From NCBI GenBank assembly GCA_023678885.1, contig CM042998.1, positions 6,699,820 to 6,763,819 of the forward strand: 64,000 bases of DNA. The letters are read 5' to 3'. Below, piece after piece: positions 11,530 to 23,646 of the stretch. The DNA comes from Pogostemon cablin (lineage: Eukaryota; Streptophyta; Magnoliopsida; Lamiales; Lamiaceae). Both the position numbers and the translations under genes were made by a program. Positions within the stretch are counted from its first letter, which is position 1. The number at the start of each line of letters is the position of its first letter. Under the pieces are notes generated by a model that worked only from the letters and a program-made list of their open reading frames with translations, had not been told where the DNA came from and searched no databases.

Positions 11530-12400
11530 TGATATTTAAGATTGGGACATGTAAATTTTAAATCAATCAAAAGATTAAATAATCTTAATTAGCTTAAAGT
11601 AGCAAACGTTGAGACTTCAAATAAATGTGAAGTCTGCATAGAATAAAAAATGACAAAGCAATATTTTCGAACAATTGAAAGGAGGACTAAACCTCTAGAA
11701 TTAACCCACACTGATATGTGTGATTTAAAGTTTGTACAAACTGTATTTCATTACTTTTATTGATGATTGCACAAGGTTTTGCTATGTATATCTCTTAAGG
11801 AGTAAAGATGAAGTTTTAGAAGCATTCAGACTCTAGAAGAATGAAGTTGAGAATCAACTTAACATTCAAACTAAAACAATTCGAAATGATAGAGGTGGTG
11901 AATATATAGCACTGTTTGAACAAATATGTGCCGAATCTAGCATCATACATCAAACAACGACTCCTTATTCACCTCAATCAAATGGTGTTGTTGAACACAA
12001 GAATATAACTCTGAAGGAAATGATGAACGCAATGTTAATCAGTTCAGAGTTGCCTCAGAACTAGTGGGGGAAAGCTATCCTATCAGCTAACCACATTCTG
12101 AATAATATTCCATACAAATATAAGGATCAAACTCCTTATTAAATGTGGAAGGGACGTAAATTGTCATACAAATACCTCAAAGTGTAGGGTCTTTGGCCAA
12201 GGTTGAAGTGCCACTACCTAAACAAGTTAGAATTGGACCAAAAACGGTTGATTGCATATTTGTTGGGTATGCACTTAATAATAGTGCCTACAAATTTTTA
12301 ATTCATGAATCAGAAATAGCTGGCATGACTAAATACATTATGATAGAGTCCAAGGAATACAATATTCTTTGAAACATATTTCCTAGTAAAGGAAACAAAC
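11530..12400 (+). pseudogene. Copia B GAG-pre-integrase and integrase relic
   Basis: Pieces in shifting frames include LRLGHVNFKSIKRLNN (near 11540), RTIERRTKPLELTHTDMCD (near 11670), TIRNDRGGEY (near 11880) and TTPYSPQSNGVVEHKN (near 11960). These are the pre-integrase, first Asp, second Asp and Glu regions of a copia integrase. All are separated by stops and small indels. Confidence 0.85.
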
Positions 12401-12589
12401 AAGTGAGTTCTAGTAAAAGACCACTTAAAGATAGTACTATGGTTCAGTCTACCCAATAAAGTGTAGAACCAAGACGTAGTAAAAGAGCTAGAGTGGAAAA
12501 GGTCTTTGGTCAAAATTACTTCACCTATGTGGTTGAAGATGAGTCCAAATTTGTAAATGAAGCTCTATCTCGTCCTGATGCACCATTCT

Positions 12590-14063
12590 GAAAAGAAGCC
12601 TTAAATAATGAAATTGACTCCATCATGCAAAACCACACGTGGAAATTGATAGATTTATCAAAGGGTTGTAAGACTTTAGGATGCAAATGGATCTTAAAAA
12701 GAAAGTATAAAGCTGATGGATTGATAGATAAATATAAAGTTAGGTTGGTTGCTAAAGGCTTCAGGCAAAAAGAAGGGTATGATTTCTTTGATAACTACTT
12801 ATCGGTGACACGGATTACGTCTATTTGCATACTTATATCGATTGATGCATTGTACAGTCTAGAGATCCATTAAATAGATGTGAAGAAAACCTTCTAAAAT
12901 GGTGAGTTGAAGGAAGAAATATATATGGACTAACCAAAAGGCTTTATAGCACCTGGAAATGAGAAAAAGGTATGCAAACTCGTGCGATCATTGTATGGAT
13001 TTAAACAAGCTCCAAAACAATGGCATGTGAAGTTTGACAACTTAACGATGTCAAATGGTTTCCATATCAATGAGAGCAACAAATGCGTGTATGTGAGAAA
13101 TACACTGAACGAATTTGTCATTTTTTACCTCTATGTAGATGATATGCTTATCATGAAAAGCAGTCATGACATAATCATTGACACTAAAAGGATATTGAGT
13201 CGAAACTTTATCATGAAAGACATGGGTATAACATATCTGATACTTGGAATTAAAATCTAAAAGACATCTGATGGAATCGCATTGTCACAATCTCATTACG
13301 TTGAGAAAGTATTAAGAAGTTCAATGCATTCGATGATCCGCCAGCTAAGACACTTATGGATTCAAACATGCACCTTTGCAAAAAATAAAGGTGAACTAGT
13401 AGCTTAATCTGAGTACACAAGGATTATAGGAAGTATAATGTACATAACCAATTGTACGCGTCCTGACATAGCATGTTCAGTTAACAAATTGAGTAGATAC
13501 ATGAGTAACCCAAGCAATGAGCACTGAAAATCATTGAGAAGAGTGTTGAAATACTTGAAATACACTCTTGATATGGGGCTACACTATTCTAAGTATCCAA
13601 CAGTACTTGAATGACACAATATACAAACTAGATATCTGACAAAAAAGACTCGTTCTCCACAAGTGGATATGTATTCACTATTAGAGGAGGATCAATGTCT
13701 TGGAGGTCTACAAAATAAACCTGTATAGCTCATTCCATAATGAAATCTGAGTTCATAACTCAACACAAAACTGAGGAAGAAGCAAAATGACTTCGTAATT
13801 TCCTAGAGGACATTCCATTTTGGAACAAACTAGTCCCTACGGTGATGGTACATTTTGACAGTCAAGCCACAATTGGAATAGCTCTTAATGATTTGTACAA
13901 CGAAAAGTCTAGATATATTGGTAGGCGACATAACACGGTGAGACAATTGATCTCTAGTGGTGTACTGTCAATTGACTACGTGAAGTCAAAAGACAACATA
14001 GCAGATTCACTCACAAAAGCAATTCGAGATCAAATGAATAAATTTATAGAAGAATGGGATTAA
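12590..14063 (+). pseudogene. Copia B reverse transcriptase and RNase H relic
   Basis: RT blocks are clear: NHTWKLIDLSKGCKTLGCKW (near 12632), KVRLVAKGFRQKEGYDF, SLYGFKQAPKQWHVKF (12985) and the catalytic LYVDDMLIM (13132). Stops at 12873 and 12930 break the fingers region. RNase H ends at 13842-14063 with HFDSQATIGIALN, SRYIGRRHNTVRQLI and YVKSKDNIADSLTK, a normal copia C-terminus followed by a TAA stop. The best preserved part of element B. Confidence 0.9.
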
Positions 14064-14628
14064 AATCCATAAAGAAAATAGCTGAATCAGTGGAAACCTA
14101 ACCTTGATGACTGAAGATCCCAAGAACTTTGTTCAATGGGAAAAACAAAAATGTGGGGTTCAAGTGAAACTTGGTACCTACCATTCCTTAGTAGAGCAAT
14201 ATTACCAAGTATGGGAACCCATATTGTGGTGATGTTAAGTCTTTGACTTTTAATGATTCCTGAAACACCTCATGGACGTTGAGTATAATGTGGTACTCAA
14301 GATATGAGATTACCTATGTAAGTGTGAATTGAGTGACCGCTTCAAAGTGAAACACTTATGAATCCATAGGGTTCCATAGCCAAAACAGACCAAAACGTGA
14401 TAACAAGGATGATGAGAGACTAATACGTTCACACTGCTGTCTTATTATACGCTACGGAGGAGTAGTTTAAAAACCTTACGTCCATTAACCCACCTATATA
14501 CTCGATAGTGTTGGAGTACAGAAGGTTCAAAGTTTCAAGCTACCTATTCGGATACATTAATATCTTACGAGAATTGGATTATGTGTTTGCATTTCATGTG
14601 TGCACCAAATTCTACTCATGTGGGGAAT

Positions 14629-16767
14629 TGTTCAGAATTAATTTTATTAATTAGATTAAGTTTGATAGTAAGTATTAATTATTAAATTAATCACCAATTA
14701 AATGAGAGTAGTGAGTTTTAGGGACAAGGCGTGGAAGGAGAATCCTCAAAAGTCAGGTCAAGACGTGAAGATGAAACTCTTTCTATGTAAAGATTCGATG
14801 AACTTGGAGCAGGGTCGTCGAACATGGACATAGCCAATATTGGCGTTCGATCATTTGGTTAACATGAACTGTTAGGGTTCCATACGATTCTATATCAGCA
14901 GAAGCAAGAACATAAAATCATATTACCTTTCACCAGGGTATGTTGAAGAAGAGAATGAATTCTCACCGGTAGCATGCGGAGCCTCACGGGTTTGGGCATA
15001 ACTTCCTTATCCAATCTCCGATTTGAGTGATCTATATGCCAAAACGATCATCTCTTCCGTGGCTTTCCAAAGGTATATCATACAAATAGTTTGGACTTCC
15101 AAAATATTTTATAAAAATCATGGAAGTTGACGAATAGCAGCAACAAACAACCTTCCGATCTTCTGCTATATTCCCAAGTCCAATCTTGACGTCGAGTGGG
15201 CGACGATCTTCAAGATCTTCTCAATCTGCTGTTACCTCACTCTCCTCACAATTTTAGGCATAAATTATTAGGGTTTTCGGACAGTAAAGATGATTTGTAT
15301 AAGGGCTACAGCAGGGACTAGGAGGAGAAATTAAAGTTGGGCCTCCATTGGGCTTAGGTATCCAATTAAGTTTAGCCCAAAACTTATACTCAAGTCCAAT
15401 AATTATAATATATACCACTAAAATATTATTACTGTACTACCGTTCTAATCCCATAATTACATTATAGGCTCCTTCTTATTATGAGCCCATTAGTCTCCCC
15501 ATGTTTAAGATATACAATGCTCATTAATTAATTAAGTTACTGACAACTATATTAATTAATATCTCATCCGAGAGTACTACCATTCAACCTCATTATCATG
15601 TCGGAATAAATCCACCTACAAGGTTTACATGATAATCCTTATGAGCTCCCCAAGGGAACATCATCAACCTATTTAATAGGACACAGATTCATTCTACAAT
15701 CAACAGCACACCATAGAGACTGCACTATTTCCCCACTCACCGAGTTTATTGATTTAATTACATGTAAATCTCACCCATTGATAAATCAAAGAAATACATA
15801 CTGTCTTATGTGTCGAGGTTATTGTATAGGGATTAAGAGTACGAACATCTATAATAATTGAGATCAAGTTCATTTATATAGTTAGTATAAGTTGAACGAT
15901 CTCAAGCGGTCCTACTCAATACGCACAAAGTGCACTAATGTGATTCTATAGTCAAGACAAACTAATACCGAATCACACTATAATATCCTGATAGAGAGTC
16001 CCCGTCTATCTCGATTGTGAGCATCTGTTTATACTCTATAAGAAAACTGATAATATGATCTTCCGCTTATTGTCGCACAACATATTATCTACAGTATAAA
16101 GTAAATGGACTATAACATCGACATATAATTAAATTATAAGACACAATCATTTGATCAATGATTCTCATTTCAAATAAATTGTTATAACATTGTTCATACT
16201 AAAGCTAGACTTTTAATATACAATCCAACAGCCAAACCCTCTATAATTGCTGATTAGAGGAATTTACCTTCATCAGCAATTAATCTGTGGTAATCCACGC
16301 CCATCGTCATTATGACTGAGTGGAATGGTGCGCCTATAAATGGGCCCGTTCACCATGCATTCCAACACACCACAAAAGAATGAACATCTGCATACATAAA
16401 GTAACGATCCCGTTCTCCATTCTCTTTAGTTCGTCGGAGTTTCAGTGATCGCGGTGCTGCCTTACCGGAAAGAAAAACCCATTTTATCTTTTGGAAAGAT
16501 CCGCCTAGATCGGAGCACTATTAGGGCGTGTTTCTTCTTGTGGGAAGATGTTCTATCTTGACAACTTCTACACGATGTTTCCTTTAAAGATTCTGTATGA
16601 AGGTGTAAGAAGATCCTCTGCTTCTTCTCCTTCAATTTCCTTTGTAATCAATTTTCTTCTTCCCCTTCTTTTGTAACTTTGTTAGTACTAATTTTTAGTA
16701 TGTTCTTCCTTCTACATTCTTCCCAAAATATTGTAACATGATTGGTTGATGCACATATAAACAAACA
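14629..16767 (+). repeat. 3' LTR of copia B, containing a nested solo LTR
   Basis: Starts TGTTCAGAATTAATT after a short purine run (TGGGGAAT) and ends ATAAACAAACA before the duplication ACTAT. It corresponds to the 5' LTR but is interrupted at 14838-16235 by an inverted LTR of the copia A family. Removing that leaves about 740 bases, against 804 for the 5' LTR. Confidence 0.9.
14838..16230 (-). repeat. Inverted solo LTR of the copia A family
   Basis: Target duplication GCCAA at 14833-14837 and 16231-16235. The outer bases are TATTGG on the left and CCAACA on the right, so the LTR points to the minus strand. It matches, in reverse complement, the LTR at 4251-5428 and the solo LTR at 20487. 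No internal retrotransposon sequence is present, so it is the product of LTR-LTR recombination. Confidence 0.92.
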
Positions 16768-16966
16768 ACTATAATTTTAAACACCCAAAAACTCTTTACC
16801 CATAGGAACAAGAACACATGATCTTTCTCTCCACACATACAAAGATAATACGAAATAGCAAAAAATAAAAAGTTGTCTTATAACAGGAAAATATCAAGTT
16901 ATCCCCTCATCAATAATACAAAAAGACGCATCTACACATCATCCATCATCCAATATTGCTACTTAC

Positions 16967-17085
16967 TCCCTCATTGCAGATTGCTTTGCTAAGAATCTAT
17001 CAATTAGATTAACTATTAGAAACAAATCTCCTCCTTAAGCTCAATTTTGTGATGCATTTGTTGGCTATGATCAATAATATTAAAT
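16967..17085 (-). pseudogene. B-type cyclin exon relic (cyclin box)
   Basis: Minus-strand reading gives HHKIELKEEICF, then LIDRFLAKQSAMRE. In plant B-type cyclins the cyclin box has DWLIEVHHKFEL..ET..LT.NLIDRFLAKQ.V.RK. Two stops lie between the blocks. The fragment ends at a plausible donor (GGGA|GTAAGT, boundary at 16967). It sits ~500 bases downstream, on the same strand, of the other cyclin-like exon, which supports one decayed gene. Confidence 0.7.
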
Positions 17086-17568
17086 TAGAAATGAGCTACA
17101 CAAAAATACAACAATTTTTACAGTGCCATAAAAGTTGTATCGTTTACCTCTATGAGCTAGTAATGGTCGAGAATGACATGCATTCTTTAATTAATGTCAA
17201 ATTGTTGTGATATGTATCCAGGCAAAACACAACTCGAACTCTAAAAAAAAGTGCATTGATTTAGAGCATTAGGATCTATATATTCAAATTTAACATTAAA
17301 TGAATTATATCAATTTACAACTCAATTTGTTCTATATTACCTACATAAATAATATAATTTATGACAAATAATTGCAATTGTAAAAAACTTATAAAATGCA
17401 AAATTTAAAAAGTAGCTTCTATATCCTACAATTTAGCCCAACTCTTAGAAACTAAGTTCAAATTCAAATCACACATTCACTTAACAATCTCTTTCATCAC
17501 ATAATCAAGATTCACATATTGATAATCTGCATACACGTCTCATAAAGATTGATCCAATTAAGTTTTTT

Positions 17569-17730
17569 TTAGGTATAGAGGTTATTAGCCCTTAAACTGG
17601 CCTCCATTTTCTTGTAGTAAGAATATAAATACTCAATGTAGTCGACAACAGCGAGTGGATCCTTGGCATTACTGCAGTCTATGTCTACAATGGTCTCTTC
17701 GAATATATCTTCTATATCAACCTCTTTATG
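17569..17730 (-). pseudogene. B2-type cyclin exon relic, N-terminal region
   Basis: Minus-strand reading contains DIEDIFEETIVDIDCSNAKD, then PLAVVDYIEYLYSYYKKME. This matches the stretch just before the cyclin box in plant B2 cyclins (DI..E.IIDIDS.DAKNPLAVVEYV.D.Y.YYRK.E). Open as far as the fragment goes. The upstream destruction-box exon was not found. Together with 16967-17085 it forms the remains of a mitotic cyclin gene or a gene fragment carried by an element. Confidence 0.72.
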
Positions 17731-18856
17731 CAAGATGAAGTAAATTAACGTAAATGTTTTAATAGGATGAAGGGAGTACAAAGTGAAAATTACGAATCAG
17801 ATAGAATCTATTTGTTGAATTAATTGGTTCAAATTTGTATTCACATATATTAAACCAAATATTCATGATGCACAATATATTTTGTTATTTTATAGTAATT
17901 TAAATGGGCAAGTCTTGTGTGAGACGGTGATATTATTTTATACTTTCATAATTAATTATCACTTTTACTATAAAAAGTTATCACTTTTTATTTATAATAT
18001 AAATTGATCACGAATATTACACTTCACTGCACCATTATCACTTTTTTATGGATATTTGAGTATTGTTTTCCATTAATGATATTATTACTGTTTTTTATAC
18101 GTGAGATAATATAACACAAGTCCAATTTAAATTGGGTAGGTCTTGGGTGAGACCGTTTTACGTATTCTAATGTCTAAGACGGATCATCCATTAACACAAA
18201 TAAATATATTTTATATTTAATTAAAAAAGAAATAATAAAAACAAAGAGCCTTGCTTTGACTTCACTAATTAAAATATCTTCTAACTAAACATTAATTAAA
18301 TTTCGGCGACTTCCAGCGCCTCGAATTATGCATAATTTTTAAGTTGATTTTTTTTAAAAAAAAAATTATTATTATTATTATTATTAATTAATTATTTGAT
18401 AGTTTAACTGTTTTATTATCACATTGTTTTATTTAGTTTATCATTTTATATTAAATATATTATCACTTTCTATTAATCTTACGAATTGTTAATCATAAAA
18501 TAAATAAATTAAACAGTTATCACTTTTTCTTCACTATTATGTATCACATTTTATTAAGTATGTTTAATTTTTTATTCAAATAATTCAATTAGACGGATAT
18601 CACTTTTCCTTAATTAGGAATCACTTTTGATTTAAAATATTATCACTTTTTATTATTCCAATAAATTGTTCATGAAATTCACTCTTTGAATTAATTATCA
18701 CTTTTTATTAAAGATTTTATCACTTTTCTCTTAAAATTGTATCATTTTTTATTTATACTATAAATTATTCACGAAATAGTTCACAATACTGTTATTATCA
18801 CGTTTTATATATTTATAATATTTAAATTAAAATAATAAATTAAATGAATAATAAAT
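17731..18856. other. AT-rich spacer rich in TATCACTTTTT motifs
   Basis: No gene. The motif TATCACTTTTTATTA and close variants recur more than ten times between 17940 and 18800, often spaced 40-70 bases. A GTCTTGTGTGAGACGGT motif at ~17915 and a related GTCTTGGGTGAGACCG at ~18143 look like ends of a decayed MITE. An (ATT)n tract lies near 18366-18388. Confidence 0.55.
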
Positions 18857-18859
18857 TTT

Positions 18860-19778
18860 CACTACAAAAAAAGTGATGAATAGAGACAACTTTAGAGACA
18901 ATTTTTTATGATTTGAGATGGTTTTTCGAACCATGGCTACCGTGCCCCCGACTAAGGCTCAGGACCACAGACAAGCATTATCTTTTTTTCTTTTTTTTCG
19001 CTAGATTTTATATTTATTTTAATTTGTAGGAATATTGTAATTTCAATTTTCAAGTCTTTCAGAGGATTTAAACCTGTAGGCATTATGAGGAGCCCTTATG
19101 GGCATCATGTATGCCAACATTGCTGGAAGTGATTCTTATTATGTATTAATTACATTATATGTATACATGCACTTATTTCTGCTCGTGGTGGACATGATTT
19201 GAACCTCGATCTGTTAATTTTGGCAAATTTAATGGTTAGAGAGGGCTTTAGAGAGGAAAAAACCATCTCTAATATCGTCTCAACTATAAACTGTCTCTAT
19301 TTTGAGACAGCAAAAAATCATCTTAACTTAAAACTGTCTCTAATATCGTCTCAAATTGAGATGGTTTGCATCTGTCTCAATAGTTGAAATGGTCAAAAAC
19401 TATCTCAAAATTACCAGATCCGGTTCTCTAGCCCGCCGACACATTCTGTCTCTAAAACCATCTCAAATAGAGATGACAAAACTGTCTCTAATTGAGACGG
19501 AAGAAAACCATCTCTAATACCATCACAATTTGAAACCGTCTCTAATTCCGTCTCAAATTAGAGCCGACAAGAAATTGCCTATAATTGAGATGGAAAAAAA
19601 TTGTCTCTAATAACGTCTCAACATGAAGTCGTTTATAATACCGTTTTAATATTAAATTTGTTATTGTTAACCAATGGTCAACGAGATTTCTGTCTCTAAT
19701 TAAAAAAAATCATCTCAAATAGAGATAACTAAAATACCGTCTCTATTTTTTATTTCTAATCAAAGTTTTTTTGTAGTG
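18860..19778. mobile_element. Non-autonomous CACTA-type transposon
   Basis: Inverted termini CACTACAAAAAAA at 18860 and TTTTTTTGTAGTG ending at 19778, flanked by the 3-base duplication TTT (18857-18859, 19779-19781). Subterminal regions are full of short direct and inverted repeats around AACCATCTCTAATTGAGACGG, as in CACTA (En/Spm) elements. No transposase is encoded, and the 62-codon open stretch inside is made of these repeats. Confidence 0.9.
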
Positions 19779-19781
19779 TTT

Positions 19782-20321
19782 AAATTAATAATTTTTATAA
19801 TAACAAAAAAAGTAATATTCATACTTAATTTTTAAAAATTTTAATTTGATATCAACCAAACAATGTCCTTTAAATTTTCAACCAAACAATGCCCTTTAAA
19901 TTTGTTTAAGTTTAATTAATTTTATTTTATAATTAAATTTTTAATTTTTTAATTTAATAATAATCAAATAGGGTCTTTTAAAATTATTTAACTAGATTAA
20001 GGATAATTCATCTCATATAAGGGATACATGAGACGGTCTCACCAAATCTTTCCACCTTAAATTATAGGACAATTCTTAGGTGGCCCCCTAAATTATATAC
20101 TCGGGGCTTGATTTTTTATCATTGTCGTTCCTCACATTGCACGAGTCAAGTAAAATGGTGACTCAAACCCCTTAATTTAAGGGACTCTTTTAATTTTTTT
20201 TTAAAAATAGGTATATATACATATCTTATAACTATTTATAAAGAGGGAATAATATAACCATGGTCAGTTTACAACCGGTTTCGGTCATTGATATGTGGCA
20301 TTTGAAGGGATTACTTTATTG
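19782..20321. other. Spacer, no gene assigned
   Basis: AT-rich to 20030, then a short block of more balanced composition. It contains ATGAGACGGTCTCACC near 20029, an imperfect palindrome typical of plant MITE ends in this window. I see no coding match. Confidence 0.4.
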
Positions 20322-20486
20322 ATGATTCAGCGTGCCCATTCTGCCATTCACTCTAGCTTTCATCTAATATATTCCATCACTGACCGACTCACCACACCAC
20401 CGCTTCATAAAGTATTACGATCGCAAATCCTCACGCATCAGAGCTTCTCCAGCAGGAAGGCGTTTTGCGGATGCAGCCCACGTATC
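20322..20486 (+). pseudogene. Possible first-exon fragment with a presequence-like N-terminus
   Basis: Open from an ATG at 20322 to the solo LTR at 20487. The 55 residues are rich in Arg, Ser, Leu and His and nearly free of acidic residues (starts MIQRAHSAIHSSFHLI, later HKVLRSQILTHQSFSSRKAF). That composition is usual for a mitochondrial targeting sequence. The LTR cuts the frame. Skipping the LTR and one TSD copy extends it about 18 codons, to a stop near 21566. I cannot name the gene, and a chance ORF is possible. Confidence 0.3.
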
Positions 20487-21505
20487 TGTTGGACTGTACA
20501 AGTCTAGCTTTAGTATGAACAATGTTTTAACAATTTATTTGAAATGAGAATCATATGATCAAATAATTGCGTTGTGCGACAACACGTGGAAGATTATATT
20601 ATCGGTTTCCTTATAAAGTATAAACAGATGCTCACAACCGAGATAGATGGGGACTCTCTATCGGGATGGTTGTAGTGTGATTTGGTATTAGTTTGTCTTG
20701 ACTATAGAATCACATTAGTTCACTTGTGTGTATTGAGTAAGACCGCTTGAGATCGTTCGACTTTTACTGTCTATATAGAAGAATTTGATCTCTGTTATTA
20801 TGGATGTCCGTGCTCTTAATCCCTATAAAATAACCTCGACACGTTAGGGGAGACTAACGAGATCATAATAAGCAGAAGCCCATAAAGTAGTTATGGGATT
20901 AGAACGGTAGTGCAATAATAATATTTTAGTGGTATATATTATTATTATTAGACTTAAGTATAAGCTTTGGGCTAAACTTGGATACTTAAGCCCAATGGAG
21001 GCCCAACTCTAATTTCTCCTTCTGGTCCCTATTGTAGCCCATATATAAGTCATCTCAGCTATTCTAACCCTAAGATGAGACACACCTAACACGTGAAGAG
21101 GGTAGATGGAACAACAGGTTGAGAAGATCTCGAGGATCATCGCCCACACTGCGTCGAGATTGGACTTGAGAATACAGCAGAAGACCGGAAGGTTGTTTGC
21201 TGCTGCTGTCCGCCAACTTACACGATTTTTATAAAATTGTATTAACCTTAGAATTCGACGTGTGATATACTGACGGAAAGCCAAGGAAGAAATGATCGTT
21301 TTGGCACATAGATCACTCAAATTCAATATCGTATGAGAGATTTATGCCTAAAACGGTGAGGCTGCGCAGGCCACCAGCGAGAATCCATCTTCTCCAACAT
21401 ACCCTGGTGAAAGGTAATACGTTTTTTATTTTCTTACTTCCGCTGACTGTTAGAAACGTATGGAACCCTAACGGTTCACGTTAACCAAACGTTCGAACAC
21501 CAACA
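20487..21505 (+). repeat. Solo LTR of the copia A family
   Basis: Starts TGTTGGACTG and ends CACCAACA, with the target duplication GTATC at 20482-20486 and 21506-21510. It matches the copia A 3' LTR (4251-5428) along its length. No internal sequence is present. Confidence 0.95.
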
Positions 21506-21917
21506 GTATCTCCCTCCAGTGGTGTTGTATTATTGACTGCAAAATGTGGAATTTCACTATAAAGGCTAAAAAATGCAGCCTATATAGTATTGACCGCATC
21601 TTTTTATTTTTTATTTTTTTGTTGTTAATTATGTAGTAAATTAAATGAGTTGTGGGTGAATATATACATTATGTACATGTATGTAGATATGATTTGGTTG
21701 TTTAATTTTTTTATTATTTAAAAATATTTATAAATTTTTTATAAATGAAAATAAATTAATCTTAATTTTTAAAAAATTAATTAAAAATAAAGATTAAATT
21801 ACATATTAAAATTCTAAATAAAAACTTCAATTTCATCATAAATTTTGAAACATACACTTAATAATAAATTAGAAAGCAACAATACAAACACATTATAAAA
21901 AAAATCCATAAAACATA

Positions 21918-22065
21918 TTAAATAAACACATAAAACATAAAGTAGCACATAAAACATAAAGTAGCTTTGTAATCAGAGAGACCACCTCCAAAACCTCCTC
22001 CGATATCTAAAAAAAATTGTCCAAAGAAATCAGATGGCACACTTGAATTTTGTTGTTGTTGTAGT
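21918..22065 (-). pseudogene. Harbinger ORF1, C-terminal piece
   Basis: Minus strand, right after the Athila insertion site. It reads QQQQNSSVPSDFFGQFFLDI, then GGGFGGGLSDYK, and stops at 21918-21920. The frame continues exactly from ..FDQQKLMHKRRL at 35687-35740 when the Athila element and one GTAGT copy are skipped. Glycine- and glutamine-rich tails are common in this ORF1 family. Confidence 0.7.
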
Positions 22066-23640
22066 TGATGAGTGTGTTAATTCACGAATCTTTCGTCTGG
22101 ATCTGTGCTATTATGGAGTGTTTGAAGGTTGAATCGGTTGTAAATCGATATATATTGTGAAAAGGCAAGAATCAGATGTTGTCGGAGCTATTTGAGTGGT
22201 TTTTTGAAGGAAATTGGAGTGGAAGTGTTGAAAACTGAAGAAAGAAAGTTGAAGCCATCCGACTGAAAGAGGACAATTCGACCAGCCCTTCAGGTCGAAT
22301 TGGCAGCACAACACGAGTAGAAGGTGGATTCGACCACGACAAGGGGATTCGACCTGGGCATCAGGTCGAATCAAGGTCGAATCGATTGGCAGAATTGCCG
22401 ATTCTACCTCGTCACTTCGATTTGACCTGGGAAGTTGATCGAATCAAGCACCTGGGACTTACAGTGTGCTAATTCGACCTGCTATTCTACTTGTGATGGT
22501 TAATTTGACCTGTTACTGAGGTCGAATCGAGCTTCAGAAACTTATCATATCCGTATTTTTACACCGTCAATACGTATGATCACCTAAAAAGCTCATTCCA
22601 AGCCCATGAAATGTGATTACAAGTATAAAAGAAGGCTTATGCAGCAGAAGTAAGATAAGACTTGCTCAAGAAGACAAGGAGACGTAGAGTTGAGAGGAGA
22701 GTCGATCGTCCATCATCCGGAAGGGCTGTGACAGAGGTTCCGCTGGAGATTCAAGTATGATTGGTCCAACTAACCATGATTGTTCTTAGATCAATTATGG
22801 ACTAGAGCCGCTTTGGTAGTTCTAGGGTTATGAAGGTTTCATGAGTTAATTAGTCTTTCGTGTGTAAACTCTGTACAACACTACTTGTGGTTTATTTTAT
22901 ATTATATTGCGTGTTTTTAATCCATACTCACGGTCGTTTTGTGCATCAATAATTGTTGTGTAGAGTCTGAATACATAACTTGTTTATTGGTTGAGTGCTT
23001 TCACTGCAGAGCAGAGTTTTATGTTATAATTCTAAGTGAAGAGATTCCGAAGTCTTATTAGAACTATCTTATATGAATACTTGCTAATTGAATCATATTC
23101 GAGTTAATAAGTAGGATAAAGAGTATAACTTTATAGTACCTATAAAGGGAGATCAAATTGGGTTAGAGTACTAAGTACACGGGAAATAATTGATTATGAT
23201 AGTACCTAGAAAGGGGGGTAAAGTATACATCTTGCTCCGAGGTTATTCACACGTGTCATACACATATTTACTTGTGTCTATAGAGTGAATTTGCATGGTT
23301 TAATGATGCATCCATAAACCACAAGACAGAGTCGGACACCGTCACATGAAAGATGAATTAATAAGTGGAACTGGATTACCTGACGAACTACCTACGATCT
23401 TACTTGATCACAACCTACTATCTCTTCTTCTTGTTATCTTTATTTGCTATCTTAATAGTTGTTACTCAATTTCTAAATCAAAACCATTATAATTTCCAAC
23501 ATAGTCTTAGTTTACTAGAATATAATTAAATTAATATTTATTCATCCCTTGGGTTGGATATATAACTTGATCACCTTTGAAACTACGATTGATATCCTTC
23601 ATACTTGAGGATTAATTGTGTGTTGAGAAAATGCCAATCA
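22066..23640 (+). repeat. 5' LTR of the Athila element
   Basis: Runs from TGATGAGTGTG to GAGAAAATGCCAATCA. It matches 34079-35681 at the great majority of positions, with a ~28-base gap near 22262. It contains a cluster of ATTCGACC/GGTCGAAT motifs at 22273-22532, including a perfect 11-base hairpin at 22346-22372. Confidence 0.93.
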
Positions 23641-23646
23641 AGTTTC

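Larger units (their letters stand above)
8552..16767 (+). mobile_element. Complete but decayed Ty1/copia retrotransposon B
   Basis: Five-base target duplication ACTAT at 8547-8551 and 16768-16772. Two LTRs lie in the same direction (8552-9355 and 14629-16767) with gag, protease, integrase, RT and RNase H between them in copia order. Two younger insertions sit inside: a hAT-like element in the protease region and an inverted solo LTR in the 3' LTR. Multiple stops in every domain show it can no longer encode its proteins. Confidence 0.92.
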
